In this document: piece after piece, positions 36,544 through 45,094 of the stretch | Layout: each line of letters opens with the position of its first letter | How positions within the stretch are numbered: position 1 is the stretch's first letter | Source: Candidatus Acidiferrales bacterium | GTDB lineage: Bacteria > Bacteroidota > Ignavibacteria > Kryptoniales > JAKASW01 | Length of the DNA stretch: 64,000 bases | Direction: 5' to 3' | Assembly (NCBI GenBank): GCA_035515795.1 | Contig: DATJAY010000030.1 | Span: 23,063-87,062 of the forward strand | The notes under the pieces: model-generated | Databases searched by the model: none | Seen by the model: the letters and a program-made list of their open reading frames with translations, nothing else | Told to the model about the DNA's origin: nothing | Position numbers and translations under genes: made by a program

Positions 36544-37077
36544 ATGGCTTTTAAAGTTCTTAGTCATAAGGTGGTACACCAGGGGCGGGTCTTTAACACA
36601 ATTGTTGACGAGATAGAATACGATTCGGGCAATAAATCGGTCCGCGAGGTCGCCGAGCATTCTGGAGGTGCGGTCGTTCTGCCGCTGCTTGATGACGGCA
36701 GAATTATATTTGTTTACCAGTTTCGTTATCCTCTGAACCGATATATCTATGAACTCCCCGCCGGTAAACTTGAACCGAATGAGGCACCTGAAATTTGTGC
36801 CAGACGCGAGCTTGAGGAAGAAACAGGGTACACCGCAAAGAAGATTGAGAAACTCACGTCGATTTACACATCGCCCGGTTTTTGCAGTGAGGAGTTGCAT
36901 ATTTTCCTTGCGCGCGAGCTTAAAAATGGTAGTCAGAAACTTGAGGAAGGAGAGTTAGGACTAACGCTGAAATACATACCGACAAAAGAGGCGTTGCATA
37001 TGGTGAAAGCGGGCGAGATCATGGACGCAAAAACTATCGCCGGATTATTTTTCCTCGAGAAGTTTATCGGCATTTGA
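36544..37077 (+). CDS. Nudix hydrolase, ADP-ribose pyrophosphatase-like
   Basis: A 177-residue Nudix protein. The Nudix box is GKLEPNEAPEICARRELEEETGY, with REL-x-EE-x-G and the typical x7 gap from the first Gly. ADP-ribose-type features follow: PGFCSEELHIFLARELK (the SPG-like loop is TSPGF), and the N-terminal QFRYPLNRYIYELPAGKLE. It probably hydrolyses ADP-ribose or similar nucleoside diphosphates. Its stop overlaps the start of the pyrimidine phosphorylase gene (TGATG). Confidence 0.9.
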   Translation: MAFKVLSHKVVHQGRVFNTIVDEIEYDSGNKSVREVAEHSGGAVVLPLLDDGRIIFVYQFRYPLNRYIYELPAGKLEPNEAPEICARRELEEETGYTAKKIEKLTSIYTSPGFCSEELHIFLARELKNGSQKLEEGELGLTLKYIPTKEALHMVKAGEIMDAKTIAGLFFLEKFIGI

Positions 37078-38384
37078 TGTTAACGCCGTACGAGATAATC
37101 CGCAAAAAGCGAGACGGGGGAGCTTTAACTAAGGAAGAGATAGAATTTTTTGTAAGACAATACACGTCAGGCAAAATTCCGGAATATCAAGTCTCCTCTC
37201 TGCTCATGGCAGTCTTCTTCAAGGGAATGAGCGATGAGGAGATTTTGCATCTGACGCGTACCATGATGAACACGGGAGTTGTTGTGGATTTGTCGGACGT
37301 GCCGGGGTGCAAAGCCGACAAGCATTCAACCGGCGGCGTCGGAGACAAGATTTCACTCTTGCTCGCACCGATTGCCGCAGCGTGCGGAGTTAAGGTGCCT
37401 ATGGTTTCCGGGAGGGGATTGGGTCACACCGGAGGAACGATAGACAAGCTGGAGTCCATTCCGGGTTTTCGAACGAACTTGTCAGTAGCGGTCTATAAGA
37501 GAATTCTGAAAAAGGCCGGCTTGGTAATGAGCGCGCAGTCGGATTCTCTCGTCCCGGCGGATCGCAAGCTGTATGCACTTCGCGACGTTACGGCGACCGT
37601 CGAATCCATTCCACTTATTGTCTCAAGCATAATGAGCAAGAAGCTCGCCGAGGGTATCGACGCGCTCGTGCTTGATATTAAAGTGGGGAGCGGCGCTTTT
37701 ATGAGGAATCTCGACGACGCGCGCGAGCTTGCCAGGAAGATGGTACACGTCGGACAATTATTCGGGAAGAAAGTCACGGCGTATTTGACGAATATGAATC
37801 AGCCGATCGGCAGGGAAGTCGGCAACTGGAACGAAGTCGTCGAGGCAATAAAAATCCTGCGCGGGGAACTGGCTGTTGATGATGTCTTTGCATTAACGAA
37901 AACGCTTACCTCTGAAATGGTGTGTCTGTGCACGGGCGAGAGTCTTTTGGAAACTGAAAAAAAAGTTGTGAAAGCCGCCGGATCCGGAGCGGGATATGAG
38001 AAGTTTTGCGAGATGGTACACGGTCAAGGCGGTGACATGAGATTTGTAGAGAGACCCGATAAATACAAAAAGCCAAAGTTTGTCGGCGAGGTAAAGTCGT
38101 CGGAGAGCGGTTACGTCTCCTCAATTGACGCCTTCAAATTGGGAATGGCTGCAGTAAAAATCGGTGCAGGCAGAATGAATGCCGGCGATAAAGTGGATCC
38201 CGTTGTCGGAGTCTCCGTCTTAAAGAAAATCGGCGACAGGGTTTCATATGGGGACGTCATTACAGTTGTTTACGCAAATGATAGTGCGCGGATGAAACCG
38301 GCGGTTCGGGAAATACATTCAGCTTACGGATTCTCCGAAAGCAAACCACAAGAACTTGATCTGATCATAGAGAGAATCGGATGA
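37077..38384 (+). CDS. Pyrimidine-nucleoside/thymidine phosphorylase
   Basis: Splits pyrimidine nucleosides with phosphate. The 435-residue protein has the family signature SGRGLGHTGGTIDKLESIPGF and the phosphate/nucleoside site KHSTGGVGDKISL; LVPADRKLYALRDVTATVES and VLDIKVGSGAFM follow, then NMNQPIGREVGNWNEV. Length and motifs fit the Pdp/DeoA family; the substrate preference (uridine plus thymidine or thymidine only) is not decided by eye. It overlaps the Nudix gene by one base and was started at the ATG at 37077. Confidence 0.92.
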   Translation: MLTPYEIIRKKRDGGALTKEEIEFFVRQYTSGKIPEYQVSSLLMAVFFKGMSDEEILHLTRTMMNTGVVVDLSDVPGCKADKHSTGGVGDKISLLLAPIAAACGVKVPMVSGRGLGHTGGTIDKLESIPGFRTNLSVAVYKRILKKAGLVMSAQSDSLVPADRKLYALRDVTATVESIPLIVSSIMSKKLAEGIDALVLDIKVGSGAFMRNLDDARELARKMVHVGQLFGKKVTAYLTNMNQPIGREVGNWNEVVEAIKILRGELAVDDVFALTKTLTSEMVCLCTGESLLETEKKVVKAAGSGAGYEKFCEMVHGQGGDMRFVERPDKYKKPKFVGEVKSSESGYVSSIDAFKLGMAAVKIGAGRMNAGDKVDPVVGVSVLKKIGDRVSYGDVITVVYANDSARMKPAVREIHSAYGFSESKPQELDLIIERIG

Positions 38385-38564
38385 AGAAAACAATCATCTC
38401 CTGGAATCTTCATTTCTTGATCGACGAGAGAATTGCATATTTCACATACAACAAGATTTGGAGTTTTGAAGAGGAAATTATTTTTGGAGATAACCATGAA
38501 ACATGCCGTCCACGAGCATTTGCCTTATAGGCTGGAAGCGTAAGGAGATTCCATTTGTAGTGAA

Positions 38565-39611
38565 ATGAGGTTTTATCTACTTTTACTGATAAATCGTTTT
38601 GTCGTGTGTTCAGCTCTCATTTTATCTTTCCAGCAGCTGCATCCTTTGTTGGCACAGTCGAGTGTTTCTTCATTTGACCTTGAGTCCATGATAAACTCCA
38701 CGATTGAGAACACTTACAATTACGAATTCAGAAACGCGATAGAAACTACTAACAGAATGATTGAGTCCTACCCCGCAAGACCGGAAGGGTATCTCTACAA
38801 ATGTGGTGTGTTTTGGAAAATGTCGGAAGAAGGGTGCATCGACTCGACGGATAGTATGAGGTTTGAGATCAGGATCCTCATCGACAAAGCCTGCCAGTTA
38901 TCAGCTGCAGAAATCGAGAAGAACCCGGATGATGTAAATGCTCTCTTTTGCTATGCCGGCGCGCTCGTCTATCGTGCCAGGGCCGAGGCGGTCAGCCACA
39001 ATTGGTACGCAGTTATGTCGGACGGAATTAAGACAAGAAAACTATTGGAGAAGGTGGTCGCCGTCGATTCGAACTTTTGCGATGCATATTCAGGTTTGGG
39101 TGCGTTCAACTATTATGCTGCCCGGATTCCATGGTATTTAAAACCTATTGCATTCGTGCTCGGGGTGAGTGGAGATGAGAAGGAAGGAGTTGTGCAATTG
39201 AAGAAAGCGGCTCAATTGGGGAAGTATGCAAAGGTTGAAGCGGCCGTTTTTCTCTCGTCGGTGGTTTATGTGAACCAGGGCGACTACTCAGACGCTGCGG
39301 AGATAATGCGTGATCTTCATGGACAATTTCCCAGAAGCCTCTTTTTCTTGAGAAGTCTGTGCCGCGATTACTATGAGATGGGGAATTATTCTGAGACAGT
39401 TTACTACGCCGATATTGCTCTGTCGCCCGACACCTGCTCATGTCATCGAGGTGACATCGGTTACATACGTTTCTACAGGGGAGAGTCATACGAGAAGTTG
39501 AACGAGAGAAGCAAGGCTATCGCCGACTATGAGATAGTTGCTGTGCAGAATGGAAATGAATACTCCGGCAGGGAAGCGAAAGCGGCATTAGAAAAGCTTA
39601 CCGACAAATAA
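38565..39611 (+). CDS. Exported TPR-repeat protein of unknown function
   Basis: A 348-residue protein with a signal peptide (LLLLINRFVVCSALILSF...LLAQ, cleavage about residue 31) and a series of TPR-like helix pairs (AIETTNRMIESYPARPEGY, then ALFCYAGALVYRARAEAVSHNW, SDAAEIMRDLHGQFPRSLFF, SKAIADYEIVA). A short buried segment (ARIPWYLKPIAFVLGVSGDE) interrupts them. Such proteins are probably periplasmic, scaffolding outer-membrane complexes. I do not recognise a specific family. An unexplained 180-bp gap precedes it. Confidence 0.75.
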   Translation: MRFYLLLLINRFVVCSALILSFQQLHPLLAQSSVSSFDLESMINSTIENTYNYEFRNAIETTNRMIESYPARPEGYLYKCGVFWKMSEEGCIDSTDSMRFEIRILIDKACQLSAAEIEKNPDDVNALFCYAGALVYRARAEAVSHNWYAVMSDGIKTRKLLEKVVAVDSNFCDAYSGLGAFNYYAARIPWYLKPIAFVLGVSGDEKEGVVQLKKAAQLGKYAKVEAAVFLSSVVYVNQGDYSDAAEIMRDLHGQFPRSLFFLRSLCRDYYEMGNYSETVYYADIALSPDTCSCHRGDIGYIRFYRGESYEKLNERSKAIADYEIVAVQNGNEYSGREAKAALEKLTDK

Positions 39612-39711
39612 ACAATCTGCGGTCGATCGGCGCCGATCTGAACCAATGGACATAGAATATTGGTCACCCTCGCACCTGGAATTCCTCCCTGATTTTTTTG
39701 TTATATAATTC

Positions 39712-40155
39712 ATGAAGCTAAAGATCGGTGACAAAGCACCGGATTTTGAGTTGCCGTCGACCGGGGGCAAGCTCTTTCGACTTGGCAACAGTCTCAGTGC
39801 TAACAAACTCGTTTTATATTTTTACCCGAAAGATTTTACGATGGGCTGTACTCGCGAGGCGTGTGGGTTCCGCGACGAATTTTCCGAGTTGGCGAATTCC
39901 GGAATGAACGTGATCGGCGTAAGCACCGATTCGATCGAGAGTCATGAGAAGTTCAAAAGAGAGCATAAGCTTCCATTCAATTTGCTGTCGGATATCAACG
40001 GCGAAGTTGCGCGTCTCTACGGGGTTTATAACAGTCTCTTCAAAATTGCCAATCGCGTTACTTTTATTATCGGCAGCGACGGGAAAATTGCGAGCATAAC
40101 GAAGAACCTGTTTGCTCCAAAGGCACATATAAGAGCGGCGAAAAATGAGGAATGA
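39712..40155 (+). CDS. bcp: Thiol peroxidase / peroxiredoxin of the Bcp (PrxQ) family
   Basis: Reduces peroxides. The 147-residue protein has peroxidatic C46 in FTMGCTREACGF and resolving C51 five residues later, the Bcp arrangement. The thioredoxin-fold flanks (LVLYFYPKD, GVSTDSIESHEKF, RVTFIIGSDGKIA) are normal. The TMGCT motif varies from the usual TPGCT. It overlaps the following gene by 11 bp. Confidence 0.92.
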   Translation: MKLKIGDKAPDFELPSTGGKLFRLGNSLSANKLVLYFYPKDFTMGCTREACGFRDEFSELANSGMNVIGVSTDSIESHEKFKREHKLPFNLLSDINGEVARLYGVYNSLFKIANRVTFIIGSDGKIASITKNLFAPKAHIRAAKNEE

Positions 40156-40564
40156 GAAAGATGTTGTTTCCGCATTCGACGAAATTATCGAAGGGAAATT
40201 TGTATCTCGACGAGTCGTGGACTTGCGCGGCGACGATCTGAATCATGAGGGGGAAGACTTTGTCCGACCATTCATTCGGCGCCTGAAGTTACACGGGTTC
40301 GTAGAGAAGCCCATCAACGAGATCGAATTGCAATTTGAAGAAAGGGTACCGGCGTTTGTAATAAGAAATTGTAACGCATACTTCGGGTGGGTTTTTATCG
40401 AACGATTTACGCAAAAGAAATCGAGGAAGATGTTCGGCAGCGTGGTACGAAACAAGAAAGGCGATTGGTTGATTCAAGTCTCGCACAACAGCACTGAACC
40501 GGTTTATGCCAATTTGAAATTCAAAACGGAAATGGAAAGCGAAAGGCTGTTTGTGATGGAGTAG
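40145..40564 (+). CDS. Hypothetical protein
   Basis: A 139-residue soluble protein overlapping bcp by 11 bp. It reads as a small alpha/beta domain (VVDLRGDDLNHEGEDFVRPFIRRLKLHGF then ELQFEERVPAFVIRNC, YFGWVFIERF, GSVVRNKKGDWLIQVSHN) and has two Cys in close succession is absent. No signal peptide or membrane helix. I do not recognise it. The overlap suggests it is coupled to the peroxiredoxin. Confidence 0.65.
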   Translation: MRNEKDVVSAFDEIIEGKFVSRRVVDLRGDDLNHEGEDFVRPFIRRLKLHGFVEKPINEIELQFEERVPAFVIRNCNAYFGWVFIERFTQKKSRKMFGSVVRNKKGDWLIQVSHNSTEPVYANLKFKTEMESERLFVME

Positions 40565-40602
40565 TGCCTTTTAGATCTAGATTTGTGACGGTTCTTGGGA
40601 AT

Positions 40603-41385
40603 CTAGCTGCCGACCTTAAAATTTTTTTTCAGTACTTCGATCATCTCCTCATGTATCAATCCGTTTGAAAGTAGAATATTCTTTTGATAGATACTGTACT
40701 TCCCACCGGTGAAATCGGTGACTTTTCCACCGGCTTCTGCCGTTATCAGGACAGCTGCAGCAGTGTCCCACGGATGCAGATTCACTTCCCAGAATCCGTC
40801 CATCCTCCCGGCCGCGACATAACAAATATCGAGCGCTGCCGAACCCAGGCGTCTGATCGCCTGTGCCTTCAGCAAAAATTCATTGAAGTGCTGAATGCAA
40901 TTGAACGGATTGTTCTTAATATCGTAAGGAAACCCCGTTGCAAGAAGCGAGCGTTCCAGCGATTCGGTCGAAGTCACTTTCAATTTTTCCCCGTTCATAA
41001 ACGCCCCGGATCCTTTTTCGGCGGAAAACAGCTCGTCGAAGTTTGGATCGTACACCGCGCCTGCAATGACTTCACCCTTATATTCCACTCCGATTGAGAC
41101 GCAATAGACCGGATACGAGTGCGTGTAGTTCGTCGTACCATCAAGCGGGTCAATGATCCATCTGTATTCTGAAGTCGGGAGGGTCGCCCCGCTTTCTTCA
41201 GCGAGTATTCCATGATCCGGGAATTTTTTTACGATAAAATTTTTTATAAGCGTTTCGGAACCTTTGTCGATATTTGTGACCAGGTTCGTGAATGATCCTT
41301 TCTGATTTATCTCGGATATTTTGCCTTCATTGTCCTTCAAGAACTTGCCCGCTTTCTTCGCTATTTCAACGATCTTATCTAACAT
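40603..41385 (-). CDS. Inositol-1-monophosphatase-family phosphatase (SuhB-like)
   Basis: A Mg-dependent phosphatase of the FIG superfamily. The 260-residue protein has both signatures: LAEESG...WIIDPLDGTTNYTH (metal ligands E, D, D) and GSAALDICYVAAGRMDGFWEVNLHPWDTAA (substrate-side motif). The reaction may be inositol-1-P, or NADP(H) or histidinol-P hydrolysis in related clades; sequence alone does not settle it. It is transcribed away from the response-regulator gene at 41544. Confidence 0.9.
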   Translation of the reverse strand: MLDKIVEIAKKAGKFLKDNEGKISEINQKGSFTNLVTNIDKGSETLIKNFIVKKFPDHGILAEESGATLPTSEYRWIIDPLDGTTNYTHSYPVYCVSIGVEYKGEVIAGAVYDPNFDELFSAEKGSGAFMNGEKLKVTSTESLERSLLATGFPYDIKNNPFNCIQHFNEFLLKAQAIRRLGSAALDICYVAAGRMDGFWEVNLHPWDTAAAVLITAEAGGKVTDFTGGKYSIYQKNILLSNGLIHEEMIEVLKKNFKVGS

Positions 41386-41543
41386 CCTATTCCTTTTTCC
41401 TACAATTTAACGAGTATCTGATAGAATTTTTAGAATGAATTCTCATAAGATTAATATTTTGAGAGGAGTTTCCGATACAAAGATTAGAATAAAAGGTTAT
41501 ATTATTAAGCAGGTTTTTGAAAAATAGGAGACCTTTTAGTGCC

Positions 41544-41924
41544 ATGACCACTGTCCTTATAGTTGAAGACCAGGAAGAAATTGCTGCTCTTTTGAAATTT
41601 AAGCTGAAGAATTCTGGATATGAAGTCGTTCACGCAGAGAACGGCAAGCTCGGACTTGAAGCTGCCCGCAACAATCGGCCGGATTTAATACTCCTCGACG
41701 TAATGATGCCCGTGATGAACGGCTTGGATGCTTTGAAAGCCTTGAAAAGCGACGACAATTTGAAATCTGTACCTGTGATAATGTTGTCGGCCCAAGCCAG
41801 TGAGCCGGCAGTTGTCGAAGGGTTCAAACTTGGTGCAGATGATTACATCACCAAACCGTTTCGAGCGAACGAGTTCATTGCGCGGGTTGAAGCAGTGCTG
41901 TCGAGATATAAAAAGGATGGTTGA
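41544..41924 (+). CDS. Single-domain response regulator
   Basis: A 126-residue stand-alone receiver domain: acidic pair VEDQEE, phospho-acceptor D52 (LLDVMMPVMNG), Thr/Ser region VIMLSAQ and Lys in ITKPF. There is no output domain. I chose the ATG at 41544 because AGGAG lies at 41526-41530, and a longer start adds non-conserved residues. It overlaps the next gene by 4 bp, so it may act on, or with, the HD-domain protein encoded there. Confidence 0.88.
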   Translation: MTTVLIVEDQEEIAALLKFKLKNSGYEVVHAENGKLGLEAARNNRPDLILLDVMMPVMNGLDALKALKSDDNLKSVPVIMLSAQASEPAVVEGFKLGADDYITKPFRANEFIARVEAVLSRYKKDG

Positions 41925-42004
41925 CTTCGTGGGGGTATTTAACTTCCACAGAATTGCTCTGCCGGGAGTTTGATTCTTTTCCGTACAGAAAATATATTCT
42001 TAAT

Positions 42005-42580
42005 GTGACTGAAGGAGAACAGAAGATCCCTGCGAGGGAAGCGGCGTTGTCCCTTCTTATGGAGTACACCAAGACGGAAAGTCTAAGAAAGCATGCGTTT
42101 GCGGTGGAGGCCGTGATGCGTGCTTACGCAAACAACTTTCACGAGAACGAAGATGAGTGGGGCATCACCGGGCTTCTTCATGATTTTGATTACGAGATGT
42201 ATCCGACGATGGAACAACATCCTTATGTCGGCAATAAAATATTGGCGGAGAGGGGTTATCCTGAAAGCATCCGTGATGCCATCATGGCACACGCTCCTTA
42301 TACGAAGGTGAAAAGAATAAGCAAGATGGCGAAATGTTTGTTTGCGTGCGACGAATTGACTGGTTTTGTAATCGCCGTCGCATTGGTCCGACCGACGAAG
42401 CTAGGGGGGCTTGAGCCGAGCTCTGTGAAGAAAAAGCTTAAAGACAAGGCTTTTGCAAGAAGCGTAAACCGTGAGGATATAAAAAACGGGATTTTGGAAT
42501 TTGGAATTCCGGAAGATGAACATATTTCCTTTGTGATAAGAGTGCTTCAGGAAAACTCCTCGGTTCTGGGATTGAATTGA
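42005..42580 (+). CDS. HDIG-type metal-dependent phosphohydrolase
   Basis: The frame opens from 41921 (overlapping the receiver gene), but the conserved region begins at AREAALSLLMEYTKTESLRKHAFAVEAVMRAYANN, which is the usual beginning of small HDIG proteins, so I favour the GTG at 42005. The HD motif is GITGLLHDFDYEMYP, followed by YPESIRDAIMAHAPYTKV and KCLFACDELTGFVIAVALVRP. The family hydrolyses nucleotide-type phosphoesters, but the substrate is unknown. It overlaps the next gene (TGATG). Confidence 0.78.
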   Translation: MTEGEQKIPAREAALSLLMEYTKTESLRKHAFAVEAVMRAYANNFHENEDEWGITGLLHDFDYEMYPTMEQHPYVGNKILAERGYPESIRDAIMAHAPYTKVKRISKMAKCLFACDELTGFVIAVALVRPTKLGGLEPSSVKKKLKDKAFARSVNREDIKNGILEFGIPEDEHISFVIRVLQENSSVLGLN

Positions 42581-42936
42581 TGCCAAAGATCGCAGCAATA
42601 GTGAACGATTTGAATTTCATGACCAAGATTCGGAATGCAGCCGAGATTGTCGGTCTGACAGTCGGGTTCGTGGGCAATAGGGATCAGTTGGATCATTATC
42701 TGAAAGGTTGCGATCTGGTTATTATTGACCTTGAAAACGATTTTATCGATCCGGTCGATTTGATCGAACGAATAAGATCAAATGAAGCGAGGGCCTCAAT
42801 TAAGTTGATCGGATACGTTTCTCACGTAAACACCCCGCTGAAGTCGCAGGCGATCGCGGCAGGATGTAACGAAGTCTTGTCTAGATTTGAATTCAATTCG
42901 AACCTCAGAGAAATCTTGCAAGCGGCATGTTATTAA
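42580..42936 (+). CDS. Receiver-like protein, degenerate
   Basis: A 118-residue protein with the fold pattern of a receiver domain (KIAAIVNDLNFMTKI, then CDLVIIDLENDFIDPVDLIERIRS, ASIKLIGYVSHVNTP, AAGCNEVLSRFEF). The acidic pair at the N-terminus is lost (VND instead of DDE). D50 may still be the phospho-acceptor. The final Lys of KPF is absent, the region being LSRFEFN. Probably a non-phosphorylated or specialised receiver. It overlaps the HDIG gene by one base. Confidence 0.72.
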   Translation: MPKIAAIVNDLNFMTKIRNAAEIVGLTVGFVGNRDQLDHYLKGCDLVIIDLENDFIDPVDLIERIRSNEARASIKLIGYVSHVNTPLKSQAIAAGCNEVLSRFEFNSNLREILQAACY

Positions 42937-43041
42937 CACGATCATGGACGAATTGTGTCGCTGTTCCATGATCTTCTGAATTTGTTCGATGAGTTCAGTC
43001 GTAATTAACTCGCACTAAATTGCCCCACAAAAGAGATTGAA

Positions 43042-43977
43042 TTGAGAATCATTTTCATGGGGACGCCGGGTTTTGCAGTCCCATCGTTGAAAGCAATCTT
43101 TGGGGCCGGATACGAAGTTGCTGCGGTCGTCACCAACCAGGATGAACCGCAGGGCAGAGGATTGAAAGTTTTGCCGTCTGCGGTTAAGAGTGCAGCGGTT
43201 GAACTTGGACTGAAGGTGATCCAGGTTGCCTCATTGAAAGAGCCGGAATTTATCGCAAAGCTAAAGGATCTTTCACCGGACGTAGTCGTGGTGGTCGCCT
43301 TTGGAATTTTACCCCGTGAAGTTTTTACGATTCCGAAATTAGGCACGTTCAATCTTCATGCTTCGCTGCTTCCAAAGTATCGCGGGGCAGCCCCCATCAA
43401 CTGGGCGATCATAAACGGTGAGACTGAGACCGGGGTGACGACTTTTTTCCTGGACGACAAGGTTGATACTGGAAAGATAATTCTTCAGAAGAAAATACAA
43501 ATTGGGGAGGATGAGACCGCAGGAGAATTAGCCAGCCGGCTTTCCATTCTTGGTGCCGAGACAGTTGTCGAAACGATCGCCAGGATCCAAAACGGTAACG
43601 TGAAAATTTCGGAGCAGGATAGTGCTCTTTCAACAAAAGCGCCCAAGATTTCCAGGGAGGATTGTTTGATAGACTGGTCGAAACCAGTAGCGGATGTCCA
43701 CAATTTTATTCGGGGTTTTTCACCGGAACCAGGGGCTTACACATTTCTCAACTCTAAGATGGTAAAGGTATTCAAGACAAGACTGACGCGTGAAGCAAGC
43801 AGTCTTCCAGCAGGGACAATCAAGATCGAATCAGGCAGATTTTTGGTTTCATGTTCAAATGAAGTGGTTGAAGTTTTGGAATTGCAGTCAGAGGGGAAGA
43901 AGAAGCTTGCTTCTTCGGATTTTCTAAGGGGTGCCCGGATAGAATCTGGTGCCCGCTTTATGCCGGGTAGAAAATAA
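43042..43977 (+). CDS. fmt: Methionyl-tRNA formyltransferase
   Basis: Formylates Met-tRNA-fMet. The 311-residue protein has the N-terminal hydrolase fold MGTPGFAVPSLKAI, and the catalytic signature HASLLPKYRGAAPINWAI with the His of the NLHASLL motif; the TGVTTFFLDDKVDTGKII segment and FNPxx-like C-terminal core follow. The start is a TTG at 43042, which gives the canonical MRIIFMGTPGFAVPS. The initiator tRNA gene it acts on lies 500 bp downstream. Confidence 0.95.
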   Translation: MRIIFMGTPGFAVPSLKAIFGAGYEVAAVVTNQDEPQGRGLKVLPSAVKSAAVELGLKVIQVASLKEPEFIAKLKDLSPDVVVVVAFGILPREVFTIPKLGTFNLHASLLPKYRGAAPINWAIINGETETGVTTFFLDDKVDTGKIILQKKIQIGEDETAGELASRLSILGAETVVETIARIQNGNVKISEQDSALSTKAPKISREDCLIDWSKPVADVHNFIRGFSPEPGAYTFLNSKMVKVFKTRLTREASSLPAGTIKIESGRFLVSCSNEVVEVLELQSEGKKKLASSDFLRGARIESGARFMPGRK

Positions 43978-43980
43978 ATC

Positions 43981-44277
43981 TTACTTCGTTTGCTTTTCTG
44001 TCTTCGCCGAAGCTGGTGTTTCAGTTTTTGATTTTGTTGCTGCTTCCGATTTGTGCGATTCGGTCCCGTTGTTTGATTTCGATGGCGATGAATTCGACTT
44101 TTTATAATCGGTGAGATAAAATCCCGAACCTTTGAAGATCATGCCTGCGCCCGCACTGATTAGTCGCTGAACCTTTCCTTGGCACTTCGGGCAATTTTTG
44201 ATCGGCTCGTCGCTCATCGATTGAAATTCTTCAAAGAGGAAACCGCAATTATCACATTTATATTCGTAAGTTGGCAT
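43981..44277 (-). CDS. FmdB-family zinc-ribbon protein
   Basis: A 98-residue protein beginning MPTYEYKCDNCGFLFEEF, the FmdB regulatory-protein signature, with the zinc knuckle C8-x2-C11 and C29-x2-C32 (KNCPKCQGK). A hydrophobic GAGMIFKGSGFYLTDY core follows. The C-terminal third is a Ser/Lys/Thr-rich low-complexity tail (SNSSPSKSNNGTESHKSEAATK). Function is unknown; FmdB proteins accompany formylmethanofuran or nitrogen-regulated genes only in some species. Its stop lies 4 bp from the stop of fmt. Confidence 0.88.
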   Translation of the reverse strand: MPTYEYKCDNCGFLFEEFQSMSDEPIKNCPKCQGKVQRLISAGAGMIFKGSGFYLTDYKKSNSSPSKSNNGTESHKSEAATKSKTETPASAKTEKQTK

Positions 44278-44474
44278 TCTTAAAGCTCCGCTTCCAAAAG
44301 ATCTTGATTAAAATTTAAAATATTAGACTTGATCATACAATCACCATCATCTTTAACTCAAGAGATTTTTATTTTGTTCCATATATTTTGATGAATTGTA
44401 TGCGAAATAGATTCTTGGAATGGATCTGATTTAACCTTGTTTGAGGTGGAACTCTGTGTTATATTATATGCGAC

Positions 44475-44683
<209 letters not shown>

Positions 44684-44854
44684 TGGCTTCGCATAATGTG
44701 TTGGGAAAGAAGGGATGGAGCAAGAAGTATCGGCCGTGGAAGGTAATTTTCACGGAGGAATATGAAACCAAGGCGGAAGCGATGAGAAGGGAGAAATGGT
44801 TGAAGAGCGGAGCAGGAAGAGATTTTATCAAAACGCTCGCTCACTAGAGATGAT

Positions 44855-44906
44855 TCGGGCTCATATCCGCCTGCGGCGGACGAAGGTTCGAATCCCTCCC
44901 CCGCTA
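44855..44906 (+). pseudogene. Truncated pseudo-tRNA (3' half of tRNA-fMet) with inserted palindrome
   Basis: It keeps TCGGGCTCATA of the anticodon arm and the T arm to the last base of the tRNA (GAAGG-TTCGAAT-CCCTC), but the 5' half is missing. Between anticodon and T arm, ACCCGAAGGT is replaced by the palindromic element TCCGCCTGCGGCGGA (44866-44880). It cannot form a functional tRNA. Confidence 0.8.
44866..44880. repeat. Palindromic GC-rich element
   Basis: TCCGCCTGCGGCGGA is nearly self-complementary (TCCGCC / GGCGGA). A related core, GCCTGCGGCG, occurs at 8372-8381 in the gap between sod and the Fe-S carrier gene, so it may be one of a dispersed family. Confidence 0.6.
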
Positions 44907-45042
44907 CAAATCTCAAAAAGTATTCTCGGCTCCGGGAATACTTTTTTTGTTTTAAAGTTGTAAATGTATACAGTTTATGTGTTGTACTCGGAGAAGTTTC
45001 GTAGGCACTACACCGGGTTCACGTCGCATTTTGAGGGGCATG
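44884..45042 (+). repeat. Copy B of the duplicated tRNA-end/GIY-YIG unit
   Basis: Matches copy A at a 359-bp offset with only a few differences, up to the codons for FEGR/FEGH. After about 45042 the two copies diverge; faint similarity (aaagaagg-atggag) persists to about 45080. Confidence 0.8.
44915..44948 (+). terminator. Terminator hairpin, copy B
   Basis: Same hairpin as at 44556, with one C in place of T in the loop. It follows the pseudo-tRNA. Confidence 0.75.
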
Positions 45043-45080
45043 AGATCGCGCGATATCCTGAAAAAGAAGGAATGGAGAAA
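44964..45080 (+). pseudogene. Truncated second GIY-YIG gene
   Basis: The first 25 codons match the gene at 44605 closely (MYTVYVLYSEKF-RHYTGFTS), but R26 becomes His (FEGHEIARY) and the rest loses the family pattern. The C-terminal half of the domain, including the RREK glutamate, is gone. It probably arose by duplication of the preceding unit and decayed. Its open frame runs on to 45155, across the 3' end of the minus-strand glycosyltransferase gene, which is a shadow. Confidence 0.75.
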
Positions 45081-45094
45081 CTGGATTCTTTATG

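Noticed and set aside
38496..38543. A 15-codon frame with a GGAG site (MKHAVHEHLPYRLEA) before the TPR gene
   Set aside because: The site and start are tidy, but 15 residues alone cannot be separated from chance; worth a look only if conserved in relatives.
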